The translations under genes were made by a program, and so were the position numbers. DNA of 64,000 bases from Oxobacter pfennigii (GTDB lineage Bacteria; Bacillota; Clostridia; Clostridiales; Oxobacteraceae): NCBI RefSeq assembly GCF_001317355.1, contig NZ_LKET01000039.1:414574-478573 (forward strand). The letters are read 5' to 3'. This document shows, in pieces, positions 35,219 to 44,736 of the stretch (positions are counted from its first letter, which is position 1; every line of letters starts with the position of its first letter). The notes beneath the pieces were generated by a model. It saw only the letters and a program-made list of their open reading frames with translations, ran no database searches and was not told the DNA's origin.

Positions 35219-35755
35219 ATGGGACAATTTAATTTTATAAAGACTCCAATAAAAGGTTTATATATAATCGAGTCCAAAGTTTACAGCGACAGCAGAGGAT
35301 ATTTCATGGAGACATACAATTATGAGGACTTTAAAAAAGTAGACCTCGATATGATTTTTGTACAGGACAACCAGTCGAAATCAAAAAAAGGTGTATTAAG
35401 AGGGTTGCATTTTCAGAAAAAACACCCCCAAGGAAAGCTTGTTAGAGTAATAAGCGGTGAGGTGTTTGATGTAGCAGTTGATATAAGAAAAGATTCCAAA
35501 ACTTATTGTGAATGGTACGGTGTTATATTAAGTGCAGAAAATAAGAGACAATTTTATATACCGGAAGGTTTTGCACATGGCTTTTTAGTTTTATCAGACG
35601 AAGCAGAATTTGTATACAAATGTACTGATTTTTATCATCCAGAGGATGAAGGAGGAATCAGATGGGATGACCCAACTATAGCAATAAAATGGCCTATTAC
35701 TAATATGGAGTCTGTCATATTATCAAAAAAGGATAAAGAATTGGATTTATCATAA
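35219..35755 (+). CDS. rmlC: dTDP-4-dehydrorhamnose 3,5-epimerase
   Basis: A 178-residue cupin-fold epimerase acting at C3 and C5 of dTDP-4-keto-6-deoxyglucose. Diagnostic residues: 'DSRGYFMETYNYEDF', 'QDNQSKSKKGVLRGLHFQ' with the catalytic His, 'VFDVAVDIRKDS' with Asp, and 'IPEGFAHGFLVLSD'. Length is typical. GAGGAAG upstream of ATG. It lies 59 bases after rmlB and is followed by a terminator, so rmlBC forms a two-gene unit at the 5' edge of the cluster. The pathway's last enzyme, RmlD, is 27 kb downstream. Confidence 0.96.
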   Translation: MGQFNFIKTPIKGLYIIESKVYSDSRGYFMETYNYEDFKKVDLDMIFVQDNQSKSKKGVLRGLHFQKKHPQGKLVRVISGEVFDVAVDIRKDSKTYCEWYGVILSAENKRQFYIPEGFAHGFLVLSDEAEFVYKCTDFYHPEDEGGIRWDDPTIAIKWPITNMESVILSKKDKELDLS

Positions 35756-35795
35756 GATATAATGCTGAAAAATGGGTAATACACCAAAATTATAG

Positions 35796-35828
35796 AAAGG
35801 CAATTACAAAAATAATGTAATTGCCTTT
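35796..35828 (+). terminator. Terminator after rmlC
   Basis: AAAGGCAATTACA (35796-35808) pairs with TGTAATTGCCTTT (35816-35828), followed by AATTTTA. Confidence 0.85.
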
Positions 35829-35877
35829 AATTTTAGTAATAGGTGCAAATATGCATGTTCATTTATTCCGTGAGTGT

Positions 35878-35905
35878 TTGAATATAATTTGAACTATGCT
35901 ATAAT
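35878..35905 (+). promoter_or_regulatory. Predicted promoter of the manC-onward operon
   Basis: TTGAAT (35878-35883), 16-base spacer and TATAAT (35900-35905), about 130 bases before manC and after the rmlC terminator. No further strong terminator was noticed until 63310, suggesting a very long transcript. Confidence 0.5.
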
Positions 35906-36034
35906 TATGTAGAAATATGCTATACGTTCATTTATGTGATTTGAAATAAAATATTATAATATGCAAAGAAAATGTACTCAGATTATGAATATATAAAACG
36001 ATAAAGATTTTATGTATGAAAGGAGACTTATTAT

Positions 36035-37111
36035 ATGATATATTCTGTTATTATGGCAGGTGGAAAAGGTGAAAGATTCTGGCCCAAAAGCCGGAGAAAA
36101 ACACCAAAGCAATTATTATGCCTTACCAATGATGGAAAAACTATGATTCAGAATAGTATAGATAGGGTATCAAGTTTATGCTCTCCTGAAAATACATATA
36201 TTGTCACTAATAAGGATTACGCAATGCCTATCAACCATCAGCTTCCTCAAATTCCATTAGGGAACATAGTAGTGGAACCCTTTGGAAAGAATACCGCTGC
36301 GTGCATTGGGCTTGCTGCCATTCATATTATGGACAAGGATAAAGATGGGGTGATGGTAGTATTACCATCCGACCATATTATTAAGAATAATCAAGAATTT
36401 TTAAGAATTCTTGATAGTGCAACAACTTTAGCTGAAGAGGGTGAAAACATAGTTACCATTGGTATCACACCTTCCTATCCGGAAACAGGATATGGCTATA
36501 TTAACTTTGGTGAAAAAGCATGCGAGAAGAATAATAAAAGCATATATAAAGTTGAAAGATTTGTTGAAAAACCTGACATTAAAAAGGCTGAAGAGTATTT
36601 GGAATCAGGTAAATATTTATGGAATAGTGGCATGTTCATATGGAAAGTTTCTACTATCATGAACAATATTCATGAATATATGCCTAGGCTCTATGAAGGG
36701 CTTATGAGAATCAAAGATTCCATAAATACCAGTACATATAACGAAGTCCTATATGAGGAATATAGTAAATTCGACAGCATATCCATAGATTATGGAATAA
36801 TGGAGAGGGCAGCTAAAATATTTACTATACCGGGACAATTTGGATGGGACGATGTTGGAACCTGGACAGCCCTCGAAAGAGTAAATAAGCCTGATGATAA
36901 AGGTAATATATATAACGGTAATATTGTAAGCATTGATACAAAGGATTGTATTATTGACGGAACTCAAAAATTAATAGCAACTGTTGGAGTCGAGAATCTG
37001 GTTATAGTTGATACCGATGATGCTATACTTGTTTGCTCAAAAGATAGGTGTCAGGACATAAAGCTGCTTTTAAGCGAAATGAAAGAGTTAAAGAGGGAAA
37101 ATTACCTGTAA
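36035..37111 (+). CDS. manC: Mannose-1-phosphate guanylyltransferase
   Basis: A 358-residue nucleotidyltransferase making GDP-mannose from GTP and mannose-1-phosphate. The N-terminal signature 'VIMAGGKGERFWPKSRRKTPKQLL' (split here as VIMAGGKGERFWP and KTPKQLL) is complete; 'VEPFGKNTAACIGLAA', 'VLPSDHII' and 'FVEKPDIKKAEEYL' are the pyrophosphorylase active-site motifs. No C-terminal phosphomannose isomerase domain, so this is the short ManC type. AAGGAGA lies upstream. It feeds gmd and fcl further down for GDP-L-fucose, or mannosyltransferases directly. Confidence 0.95.
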   Translation: MIYSVIMAGGKGERFWPKSRRKTPKQLLCLTNDGKTMIQNSIDRVSSLCSPENTYIVTNKDYAMPINHQLPQIPLGNIVVEPFGKNTAACIGLAAIHIMDKDKDGVMVVLPSDHIIKNNQEFLRILDSATTLAEEGENIVTIGITPSYPETGYGYINFGEKACEKNNKSIYKVERFVEKPDIKKAEEYLESGKYLWNSGMFIWKVSTIMNNIHEYMPRLYEGLMRIKDSINTSTYNEVLYEEYSKFDSISIDYGIMERAAKIFTIPGQFGWDDVGTWTALERVNKPDDKGNIYNGNIVSIDTKDCIIDGTQKLIATVGVENLVIVDTDDAILVCSKDRCQDIKLLLSEMKELKRENYL

Positions 37112-37159
37112 AATCAAAATATAGGGAAGATACAGTTATATATGAACTAGGGGTGTGAC

Positions 37160-37960
37160 ATGAACGGCTTAAAGCAATTATTTAAAGAAATATGGATGAA
37201 TAGAAGAGTAATAATTTCATTAGCTAAGAATGACTTTAAAACAAGATTTTCAGGTTCGTTTTTCGGAATAATATGGGGTTTTGTTCAACCTATAGTAACA
37301 ATATTATTATTTTGGTTTGTATTTCAAGTAGGATTTAGATCATCCTCTATTGAAGATGTGCCATTCATTTGTTGGCTGGCTTCGGGATTAATACCTTGGT
37401 TCTATTTTTCAGATGCATGGACTAATTCAGGTAACTGTTTTTTTGAATATAGTTTTCTAGTTAAAAAGGTTATGTTTAAAACCAGCGTATTACCAATAGT
37501 GAAAATAATTTCTTCATTATTTGTCCATATCATATTAGTGTTTTTTTTGTTATTAATATATTCGTTCTATGGTTATTTTCCGAAGTTAATATATCTTCAA
37601 ATAATATATTATTCCATTTGTGTAATTGCTCTGTCATTATCACTTGCTTTTATTACCGCTTCACTTGCTCCTTTTTTTAAAGATATTCTTAATATTATTG
37701 GAATTCTAATACAGTTTGGTATGTGGTTAACCCCGATAATGTGGGATTTTAAAATGTTACCTGAAAAGTTAAGGATATTGTTTAGCATTAATCCAATGTA
37801 TTATGTTGTTCAAGGATACAGAGATACGCTTATATATAATATACCGTTCTGGCATCATCCGTATGAAACTATATGTTTTTGGATAATTACATGCTTGTTA
37901 TTCATATTAGGAGCTATTCTTTATAAAAAACTAAAATTACATTTTGCAGATGTATTATAA
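37160..37960 (+). CDS. wzm: Polysaccharide ABC exporter permease
   Basis: A 266-residue ABC-2 type permease with six predicted membrane helices. Family landmarks: 'NDFKTRFSGSFFGIIWGFVQ' at the N-terminus, 'PFICWLASGLIPWFYFSDA', and 'MWDFKMLPEKLRILFSINPM' followed by 'GYRDTLIYNIP'. Typical of Wzm/TagG-type exporters of lipid-linked polymers. AGGGGTG upstream of ATG. The ATPase gene follows after 35 bases, forming the transporter operon. The chain-end recognition domain on the ATPase suggests export of a finished glycan. Confidence 0.94.
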   Translation: MNGLKQLFKEIWMNRRVIISLAKNDFKTRFSGSFFGIIWGFVQPIVTILLFWFVFQVGFRSSSIEDVPFICWLASGLIPWFYFSDAWTNSGNCFFEYSFLVKKVMFKTSVLPIVKIISSLFVHIILVFFLLLIYSFYGYFPKLIYLQIIYYSICVIALSLSLAFITASLAPFFKDILNIIGILIQFGMWLTPIMWDFKMLPEKLRILFSINPMYYVVQGYRDTLIYNIPFWHHPYETICFWIITCLLFILGAILYKKLKLHFADVL

Positions 37961-37995
37961 TTTAAAAACTTGAAGTATATAAAAGTGAGGAAATT

Positions 37996-39375
37996 ATGTC
38001 AAATGAAATTGCTGTAAAGATTAAGAATATAGCTAAAGTTTATAAATTGTATGATAATCCTATAGACAGACTAAAAGAAACGTTGCATCCATTTAAAAAG
38101 AAATATCACAGAGATTTTTATGCACTTAAAAATGTATCTTTTGAAATAAAAAAAGGCGAGACTGTGGGGATCATAGGAAAAAATGGCTCCGGGAAATCCA
38201 CATTATTGAAAATAATAACCGGTGTCTTAAATCCCACATTAGGATTAATTGAAGTTAAAGGCAAGATATCAGCTTTGCTTGAACTTGGAGCGGGCTTTAA
38301 TCCCGAATTCACCGGTATTGAAAATATATACTTAAATGGAACTATTATGGGGTATACCAAAGAAGAGATGGGGAAAAAGATACCGGATATTATTGAATTT
38401 GCTGATATTGGTGATTTTATCAATCAACCGGTAAAGACTTATTCGAGCGGAATGTTTGTGCGCCTTGCATTTGCAGTAGCTATTAACGTGGACCCTGATA
38501 TACTTATTGTTGATGAAGCATTAGCTGTAGGAGATGATTTGTTTCAGAGAAAGTGTTATTTTAAAATAGATTCCTTAAAGAAGGCAGGAAAAACAATCAT
38601 ATTTGTTTCACATTCTGGTAATTTGGTTATAGAACTATGTGATAAAGCAATACTTTTGGATGCAGGTGAAATTATTTATATTGGTAATAGTAATCGTGCA
38701 GTTAATTTATATCAAAAGCTATTGTTTGCACCTATGGAGAAAAAAACACTAATAAAAGAACAAATAATCAAGACTAATTCTTGTGAAAATGGCCAAGGAA
38801 AACAAATTGATGATGAGCAATTATTAATTATTAATAATTCACTAGATATTGCAAATGATATAGATTCGGAGCCGGGTCAAGAAGAATATTTTGATGAAGG
38901 GCTTATCAACACTGATCCTATTATATATGAAAATATGGGAGCTAGGATTTTTGACTATAAGATAATGAATTTTAAATGTGAAAGTATTAATGTGTTGAGA
39001 TTTGGCAGAAGATATACATTATCATATAAAGTTGAATTTTTTACTAATTGTAATAATGTAAGATTCGGTATGACAATTAAAACTAAAACAGGTATTGATA
39101 TAAGTGGTGCAGCAACAGCTAATCCCGGTCAGGGTATACCATTCATTAAGTCGGGTACAATCCTTAATATTGAATTCGAATTTGTACCAAAACTAACGTC
39201 AGGTGTATATTTTTTAAGATGTGGAGTTGTAGCAATAGATAAAGATAACGAAATCTTTTTAGACAGGCAGATTGATGTAATAGCATTTAGAATAATGGAG
39301 AGGGAAAACTCACTAATGAATTCGCTTGTTGATCTTGATATTACTTCTAATGTATTTGAAATAGAAGTAAGTTAA
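37996..39375 (+). CDS. wzt: Polysaccharide ABC exporter ATPase with Wzt-type C-terminal domain
   Basis: A 459-residue protein. The ABC domain (1-~250) has Walker A 'IGKNGSGKSTLL', signature 'YSSGMFVRLAFA' and Walker B 'ILIVDEALAVGD', with the H-loop 'FVSHS'. A linker (~250-300) leads to a beta-sandwich domain (~305-459; 'YENMGARIFDYKIMNF', 'SGVYFLRCGVVAIDKD') like the Wzt C-terminal domain that reads a modified glycan end in O9a-type export. The end modification could be the acetyl, pyruvyl or methyl-like groups added by cluster enzymes; which is unknown. Adjacent to wzm. Confidence 0.95.
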   Translation: MSNEIAVKIKNIAKVYKLYDNPIDRLKETLHPFKKKYHRDFYALKNVSFEIKKGETVGIIGKNGSGKSTLLKIITGVLNPTLGLIEVKGKISALLELGAGFNPEFTGIENIYLNGTIMGYTKEEMGKKIPDIIEFADIGDFINQPVKTYSSGMFVRLAFAVAINVDPDILIVDEALAVGDDLFQRKCYFKIDSLKKAGKTIIFVSHSGNLVIELCDKAILLDAGEIIYIGNSNRAVNLYQKLLFAPMEKKTLIKEQIIKTNSCENGQGKQIDDEQLLIINNSLDIANDIDSEPGQEEYFDEGLINTDPIIYENMGARIFDYKIMNFKCESINVLRFGRRYTLSYKVEFFTNCNNVRFGMTIKTKTGIDISGAATANPGQGIPFIKSGTILNIEFEFVPKLTSGVYFLRCGVVAIDKDNEIFLDRQIDVIAFRIMERENSLMNSLVDLDITSNVFEIEVS

Positions 39376-39389
39376 TCCTGAGGTGTATT

Positions 39390-41594
39390 ATGAAATATAA
39401 AATTACCCCTAGAAAAATTATAAAATGGATTTTGCCTTACGGATTTGTAAAAAAGTATATGGAATATAAAAATAAAATGAATGAGGTTATAGAGCCGCAT
39501 ATAAATGCAATTAACTATCAGGTAAATAATTATTGCAATTCAAAGTGTGTAATGTGCAATGTATGGCAGCAAAAAGATTTCCGATATATGGATATTCAAG
39601 AATTTGAGAAAGTATTAGGCGATTCTTTGTTTAATAATGTAGAACATATTGGCATTACAGGCGGGGAACCTTCTCTTATAGCGAATCTCCCAGATTATTT
39701 TGAAGTTTCTATAAGGCAATTAAAAAATTTAAAAGGATTAAGTGTAATTACAAATTCACTTGCAACAGAACAAATTAAAAAACAAATTGAGGCAATAAAT
39801 TTGACGTGTTTATTAAATAACAAAGAATTTTCTGTGATGCTGTCATTGGATGGTTTGGATAAAATACATGATAATAATAGAGGAATAGAAGGAAGCTATG
39901 AAAAAGTTCTAAATATGCTTGAGTGGCTAAAAGATAAAAGAATAAGCGTCTTGACAGGTACTACTATTACTAAAAATAATGTGTGGAACTTGGATGAGCT
40001 TTTATTTTTCTTAATGAATAACAACATTTATGGAAGATTTCGAGTAGCAGAATTTATAAAAAGGCTTTATAACGATTTGAAAGATAATACATATATCAGA
40101 AATTTTGATGATGATGAAATTTATCAATTACTATTGTTTTTCAGCAAATTAGAGTTCAAGTATGAAAAAGATCCAATAATAATAAACACTTATAGAAATA
40201 TTAAACATATGCTGCAGGGTGGTAAAAGGCTTATAGAATGCCCATATAAAAATAGACAGGCTATTAACCTGAATTGTCATGGTGAAATCGCATATTGTGC
40301 TCCAAAATCTCCTATTATAGGAAGTATTACTAAAGAATCAGGTATAAAGATTTATATTAAAAACAGAAAGGTTTTAAGAGATATACAAGAGAAATATTGT
40401 GATAATTGCATACATGATTATCATTCTGAACCTTCAGCTAAATTATTAGAAATATATGCTAATGAAAAAAAATATAGGGAATTAATTAGTATCAATTCTT
40501 ATAACAATCATAAAAATAGTTATAAAGTAGAAGGACATATTGAAACAATAAGCAATTATTCGATACTTATCGTTGGATGGTATGGAACCGAGACTGTTGG
40601 CGATAAAGCTATTCTAGGTGGAATAGTCGATTCTTATATAAATAACTATGGAAATGATATAAAAATCTATATTAGTTCATTATATCCTTTTGTAACAGAA
40701 CGAACGATTAAAGAATTAAATATAAATGCAATTGTAATTCCAGTTTACAGTGAGCAGTATTTAAAATATTCTTCAATGGTAGATGAAGTTGTTGTTGGTG
40801 GCGGTCCTTTGATGGAATTGGACGAATTGTCGTTAATAGAATGGGCTTTTAAAATCGCAAAAGATAATTCCAGCAAAACAACAATTTTAGGTTGTGGAAT
40901 AGGACCTATATACACCGGGGAAAAAAGAGAAGCTGTCAGAGAAATATTAACTTTGGCAGATAAAATCTATTTAAGGGATTCCAAATCCATAGAACAAGCA
41001 GAACAATTGATAGGAAGAAGTAAATTATTATTGAAAATTGATGATCCAGCGTGCAAATATATTAATAAAATCTCTGAGGATATAATTGTAGAAAAAGAAC
41101 ACCAAAAGCTGGCTTGCTTTTTAAGAGAGCTAACCTATGAATACAGAGCAGATATGAATTATGAAGAATTTATAAAATTTAAAAATGATTTTGAAGAAGG
41201 ATTAGCATCAAATATTATATACATGTGTGATAAGATGAATATGATACCTTATTTTTATGCTATGCATAATTTTGTGATAGGAAATGACGACAGGGATTTT
41301 AATATTGAATTTACTTCAAAATATTTTAAAAATAGAGAATACTATGTTGAAAAAAGATTATCTACGGTTGAAAATACTATTGAAGCCATGAAAAGTTCAA
41401 AATTTAATTTATGTATGAGGTTCCATTCAGTGGTGTTCAGCGATAATATTAACAGTAATTACATTGCAATAGATTATACAACTGGTGGTAAAATTAAATC
41501 CTATCTTGATGAAAAGAAGAAAATTAATCGTATGATACGTATGAAAGATATTCTAGGAAGAAAAGAAGCTTTATCTGATCTATTAGATATTTAA
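39390..41594 (+). CDS. Radical SAM enzyme fused to polysaccharide pyruvyltransferase domain
   Basis: A 734-residue fusion. Residues ~40-330 are a radical SAM domain with Cys49-x3-Cys53-x2-Cys56 ('YCNSKCVMCNVW'), 'GITGGEPSL' and 'MLSLDGLDK'; extra Cys in 'ECPYKNRQAINLNC' and 'YCDNCIHDYH' suggest an auxiliary cluster (SPASM-like). Residues ~385-734 match polysaccharide pyruvyltransferase (PF04230): 'VGWYGTETVGDKAILGG', 'DEVVVGGGPLMELDE', 'ILGCGIGPI', 'MRFHSVVFS'. The N-terminus carries 'PRKIIKWILPYGFVKKY', a motif also found at the C-termini of two glycosyltransferases here. A Fe-S radical step coupled to ketal pyruvylation of a glycan would be new to me. It starts 15 bases after wzt. Both halves seem complete. 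Confidence 0.88.
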   Translation: MKYKITPRKIIKWILPYGFVKKYMEYKNKMNEVIEPHINAINYQVNNYCNSKCVMCNVWQQKDFRYMDIQEFEKVLGDSLFNNVEHIGITGGEPSLIANLPDYFEVSIRQLKNLKGLSVITNSLATEQIKKQIEAINLTCLLNNKEFSVMLSLDGLDKIHDNNRGIEGSYEKVLNMLEWLKDKRISVLTGTTITKNNVWNLDELLFFLMNNNIYGRFRVAEFIKRLYNDLKDNTYIRNFDDDEIYQLLLFFSKLEFKYEKDPIIINTYRNIKHMLQGGKRLIECPYKNRQAINLNCHGEIAYCAPKSPIIGSITKESGIKIYIKNRKVLRDIQEKYCDNCIHDYHSEPSAKLLEIYANEKKYRELISINSYNNHKNSYKVEGHIETISNYSILIVGWYGTETVGDKAILGGIVDSYINNYGNDIKIYISSLYPFVTERTIKELNINAIVIPVYSEQYLKYSSMVDEVVVGGGPLMELDELSLIEWAFKIAKDNSSKTTILGCGIGPIYTGEKREAVREILTLADKIYLRDSKSIEQAEQLIGRSKLLLKIDDPACKYINKISEDIIVEKEHQKLACFLRELTYEYRADMNYEEFIKFKNDFEEGLASNIIYMCDKMNMIPYFYAMHNFVIGNDDRDFNIEFTSKYFKNREYYVEKRLSTVENTIEAMKSSKFNLCMRFHSVVFSDNINSNYIAIDYTTGGKIKSYLDEKKKINRMIRMKDILGRKEALSDLLDI

Positions 41595-41629
41595 TATTAC
41601 GACTAAACTATAAATGAGAGGTAAGCTAA

Positions 41630-43537
41630 ATGAAAATCGCCCTTTTTAATACTCATGATAATGGCGGTGCAGGTAAGGCTGCCCTAAGGTTAAATAAAGG
41701 ATTAAATTTGATTGGTGTAGATAGTAAATTATTCGTTAGGCAGAAGTCCGTACAGGATAGCAATGTAGTACAAGTTATTTCAAATGAAATCAATAATAGG
41801 CTTTTTGACAACTTAACTATGAAGCATTTCATAAACAATATTAAAGATGGGAATACAATTAGTTCAATCATGTACCCAAGTATTGGATTTGATTTTTTAA
41901 ATATGATTAAAGATTTTGATATTATAAACCTACATTGGATTTCAATGTTCATTTCATTGGAAGCAATTCTTTACATGAGAACTACTTATAACAAACCAAT
42001 TGTATGGACATTACATGACCAAAATCCTATGACAGGTGCGTGCCATTATGCTCACGGATGTGATAGGTACAAAAATGATTGTTCAGAGTGCCCTCAGTTA
42101 GTAGAGAATAAATTTAATATCACGAAATCGATACTGGAGGCTAAAGTTAAATATTTACCCAATGATATTATTGTTGTAACTCCAAGTAAATGGATGGCAA
42201 AATGCGCAAGAGAGAGCACGGTTTTTAAAAAGAACCGGATTGAAGTGATCCCTAATTCTTTAGAAACAGATATATATGAGCCCTATGGTAAAAGCTTTGC
42301 CAAAAAAGAATTAGGATTTACTGCAAATACAAAATTGATTTTATTTGGAGCTCAAGACTTAAAAGAAAGAAGAAAAGGCTTACATGAGTTATTAAAATCA
42401 ATTAATATACTTAAAAAAGATGAATATATACAAGGTTTATTAGAAAGAAATGAGCTTTGTATATTAACTTTTGGTCATTCATCACCTTTATTGGATGATA
42501 TGAATGTTCCCTATAAAAGCATTGGCTATGTTGAAAGCGACGAGAAACTTTCAATGATATATTCAGCTTCTGATGTATTAGTACTACCTTCATTAGAAGA
42601 TAACTTGCCTAACTTGATGTTGGAGAGTATGTCTTGCGGTACACCTGTTGTTGCATTTGATACAGGTGGTATGAGCGATACAATAATAAATAATGTAAAT
42701 GGTTATTTATGTCCATTATATGATTCAGAAAAACTTGCATATTATATTTCAAAGGCTTTGAAATATAATATGCAAGAAGATTGTCGCAGTTTAATCTTGG
42801 ACAAATATAGACTCGAAATACAGGCAAAGAATTATAATACATTATTCCAAGAAATATCGGTAACAGATAGGAAAAGAACTGAGCATATAAATCAGCATAT
42901 ACCTTATATTTTCCCTGAGGTAGCCATAGGTTTATCACCTTTCATTTGCAGTGTCAGTAAAGATATCCAAAATGAATTGTACAATTTAGAAAATGAGAGA
43001 AATGTAAGCATTATAACTCAAGAAAATTTAATGCAAGAACGTGATTCGGTTATGGCGGAGCGGGAGGTTTTAAGACAAGAGTGGGACAATTCAATATTAG
43101 AATTTAAAAAAGTGAAACAAGAGCGAGATACAGCAATAGAAGAGCAAGAGAGATTAAGACAGGAGCGTAATAAACTAATAGTGTATCAAGAGAATATGAG
43201 ACAGGAGCGTAATAAACTAATAGCGTATCAAGAGAAGTTGAGACAAGAACTGGATATTTTAATACTGGAACAAGAAAAGTCAAGGCAAGAACATAATTTA
43301 TTAAAAGCTGAACAGGAAAATATTATAGGAGAACTCGAGGCTTTAAAAATTGAAAATAAGAAACTAGCACAAGAAAGAAATACAGTATCAGCAGAATTAA
43401 ATAGTGTTTATAAATCAAGGTCTTGGCTGATCACATATCCAATTAGGATTTTTTGGAAGTTAACTAAAAAGTTTGTAAAGTTTATATTGCCTTATGCAAT
43501 AGTGCGATATTATCAGAAAAAAAAGTATGGATTTTAA
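41630..43537 (+). CDS. GT4 glycosyltransferase with coiled-coil stalk and C-terminal LPY motif
   Basis: A 635-residue protein. Residues 1-~420 are a GT-B glycosyltransferase of GT4 type: N-terminal 'NTHDNGGAGKAALRLNKGL', 'WTLHDQNPMTGACHYAHGC', and the donor site 'LPSLEDNLPNLMLESMSCG' with EX7E-like spacing. Residues ~465-600 form a long Gln/Glu/Arg coiled coil in 14-residue units ('RQERNKLI.YQE'). The C-terminus ends 'KKFVKFILPYAIVRYY', the shared motif. It probably works at the membrane in glycan assembly. The coiled coil may organise the assembly complex or measure chain length, as WbdD does; that is speculative. Sugar specificity is unknown. Confidence 0.9.
   Translation: MKIALFNTHDNGGAGKAALRLNKGLNLIGVDSKLFVRQKSVQDSNVVQVISNEINNRLFDNLTMKHFINNIKDGNTISSIMYPSIGFDFLNMIKDFDIINLHWISMFISLEAILYMRTTYNKPIVWTLHDQNPMTGACHYAHGCDRYKNDCSECPQLVENKFNITKSILEAKVKYLPNDIIVVTPSKWMAKCARESTVFKKNRIEVIPNSLETDIYEPYGKSFAKKELGFTANTKLILFGAQDLKERRKGLHELLKSINILKKDEYIQGLLERNELCILTFGHSSPLLDDMNVPYKSIGYVESDEKLSMIYSASDVLVLPSLEDNLPNLMLESMSCGTPVVAFDTGGMSDTIINNVNGYLCPLYDSEKLAYYISKALKYNMQEDCRSLILDKYRLEIQAKNYNTLFQEISVTDRKRTEHINQHIPYIFPEVAIGLSPFICSVSKDIQNELYNLENERNVSIITQENLMQERDSVMAEREVLRQEWDNSILEFKKVKQERDTAIEEQERLRQERNKLIVYQENMRQERNKLIAYQEKLRQELDILILEQEKSRQEHNLLKAEQENIIGELEALKIENKKLAQERNTVSAELNSVYKSRSWLITYPIRIFWKLTKKFVKFILPYAIVRYYQKKKYGF
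43157..43240 (+). repeat. Two 42-bp tandem repeats within the coiled coil
   Basis: Units 43157-43198 and 43199-43240 are nearly identical (both contain AGACAGGAGCGTAATAAACT). They encode 14-residue, two-heptad repeats. Neighbouring units on both sides are diverged copies of the same period, so this pair is the most recent duplication. Confidence 0.85.
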
Positions 43538-43567
43538 TATTCAATACTATGATTAGTAGGTGAAAAT

Positions 43568-44725
43568 ATGAAAAATGTGTTGTTGATATATCCTCATAAT
43601 TTTTTAGAACGTAATATGGGTACTAATAACAGGGTATATAAAATTGCAGAGTTTCTTAAAGAGAACAATTGTTCAATTGATTTATTTGCATGCAAAAATT
43701 TTGTAAGTACAACATTTGATAGCTTCAGTTTGTATAATCAAGAAGGGATTATTGACAATCTATATCTTTATGATTTTTATGAAACAAGAATTTTTAGCAA
43801 AAAATTGAAAACAAGAAGAACAATTTTAGAGAGAATATTCAATGTTAAAGAAACTATAGATTTGGATGATTGGGTCACTCCAAAATTCAAAGAACAATTT
43901 AAGTATATATTAAATAATAAATATGATTATATAGTCATGTTCTATTTATATACTGGAGAATTATTAAATAATATTAATGACAAGTCAAGAAAAATTTACT
44001 TTATGGAGGACTTTTTATCAGTAGGGCATTATGTCTCTAACTATAGTAATGAAGTTGGAGGACCGCTAAACAGTGAGCTAAAGAGATTAGGATATTTCGA
44101 TGATATAATATGTATTTCTTATGATGAAAAAGTTTTTTTTGAAAAGCTGATGACTGATAAAAGTTTTTACTTTCTTCCTCACTTAGTAAATCGTGAAGAA
44201 AAAGATTTAGATTTAAAAAATGATGTAGATATTTTGTTTTTGGGTTATGACAATAAATATAATATAGAGGGAGTAAATTGGTTCCTGGAATGTGTATTGC
44301 CAAATCTAAATTCAGAAATTAATATTTATATAGTAGGGAAAGTAACAGAACATGTAAAAAAACATTATACTAATGTCATAAAAATAGATTTTGCAAAGGA
44401 TTTACACAGTCTGTATTCAAGAACTAAGATTGCAATATGTCCTTTATTAAATGGCACTGGTATGAAAGTAAAAGTGGTCGAAGCCATGAGTTATGGCATA
44501 CCAGTAGTATGCACATCAAGAGGCGTTGATGGTTTTCCAGATAAGTTTAAAAATGGTTGTTTAGTTTCAGATGACCCTGTGCAATTTGCTGAATTAATAA
44601 ATAAACTTTTGGAAGATAGTATTTTTTATAATTCTACTTCCGATAATATACGGAGCTACTTTGGTGATATTCTTTCAATTGAAAGGAATAGTTCAGTTTT
44701 AGTAGACATCTTTGATTTAAAATAA
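43568..44725 (+). CDS. GT4-like glycosyltransferase
   Basis: A 385-residue GT-B protein. It opens 'MKNVLLIYPHNFLERNMGTN' and closes with a Glyco_trans_1-type donor domain: 'DILFLGYDNKYNIEGVNWFL', 'ICPLLNGTGMKVKVVEAMSY', 'GIPVVCTSRGVDGF'. The 'GTGMKVKVVEAM' segment holds the phosphate-binding Lys and the first Glu of the EX7E motif. Cytoplasmic face of the membrane. It starts 30 bases after the previous gene and ends 11 bases before the next one. Donor and acceptor are not predictable. Confidence 0.88.
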   Translation: MKNVLLIYPHNFLERNMGTNNRVYKIAEFLKENNCSIDLFACKNFVSTTFDSFSLYNQEGIIDNLYLYDFYETRIFSKKLKTRRTILERIFNVKETIDLDDWVTPKFKEQFKYILNNKYDYIVMFYLYTGELLNNINDKSRKIYFMEDFLSVGHYVSNYSNEVGGPLNSELKRLGYFDDIICISYDEKVFFEKLMTDKSFYFLPHLVNREEKDLDLKNDVDILFLGYDNKYNIEGVNWFLECVLPNLNSEINIYIVGKVTEHVKKHYTNVIKIDFAKDLHSLYSRTKIAICPLLNGTGMKVKVVEAMSYGIPVVCTSRGVDGFPDKFKNGCLVSDDPVQFAELINKLLEDSIFYNSTSDNIRSYFGDILSIERNSSVLVDIFDLK

Positions 44726-44736
44726 GGAGACTATTT

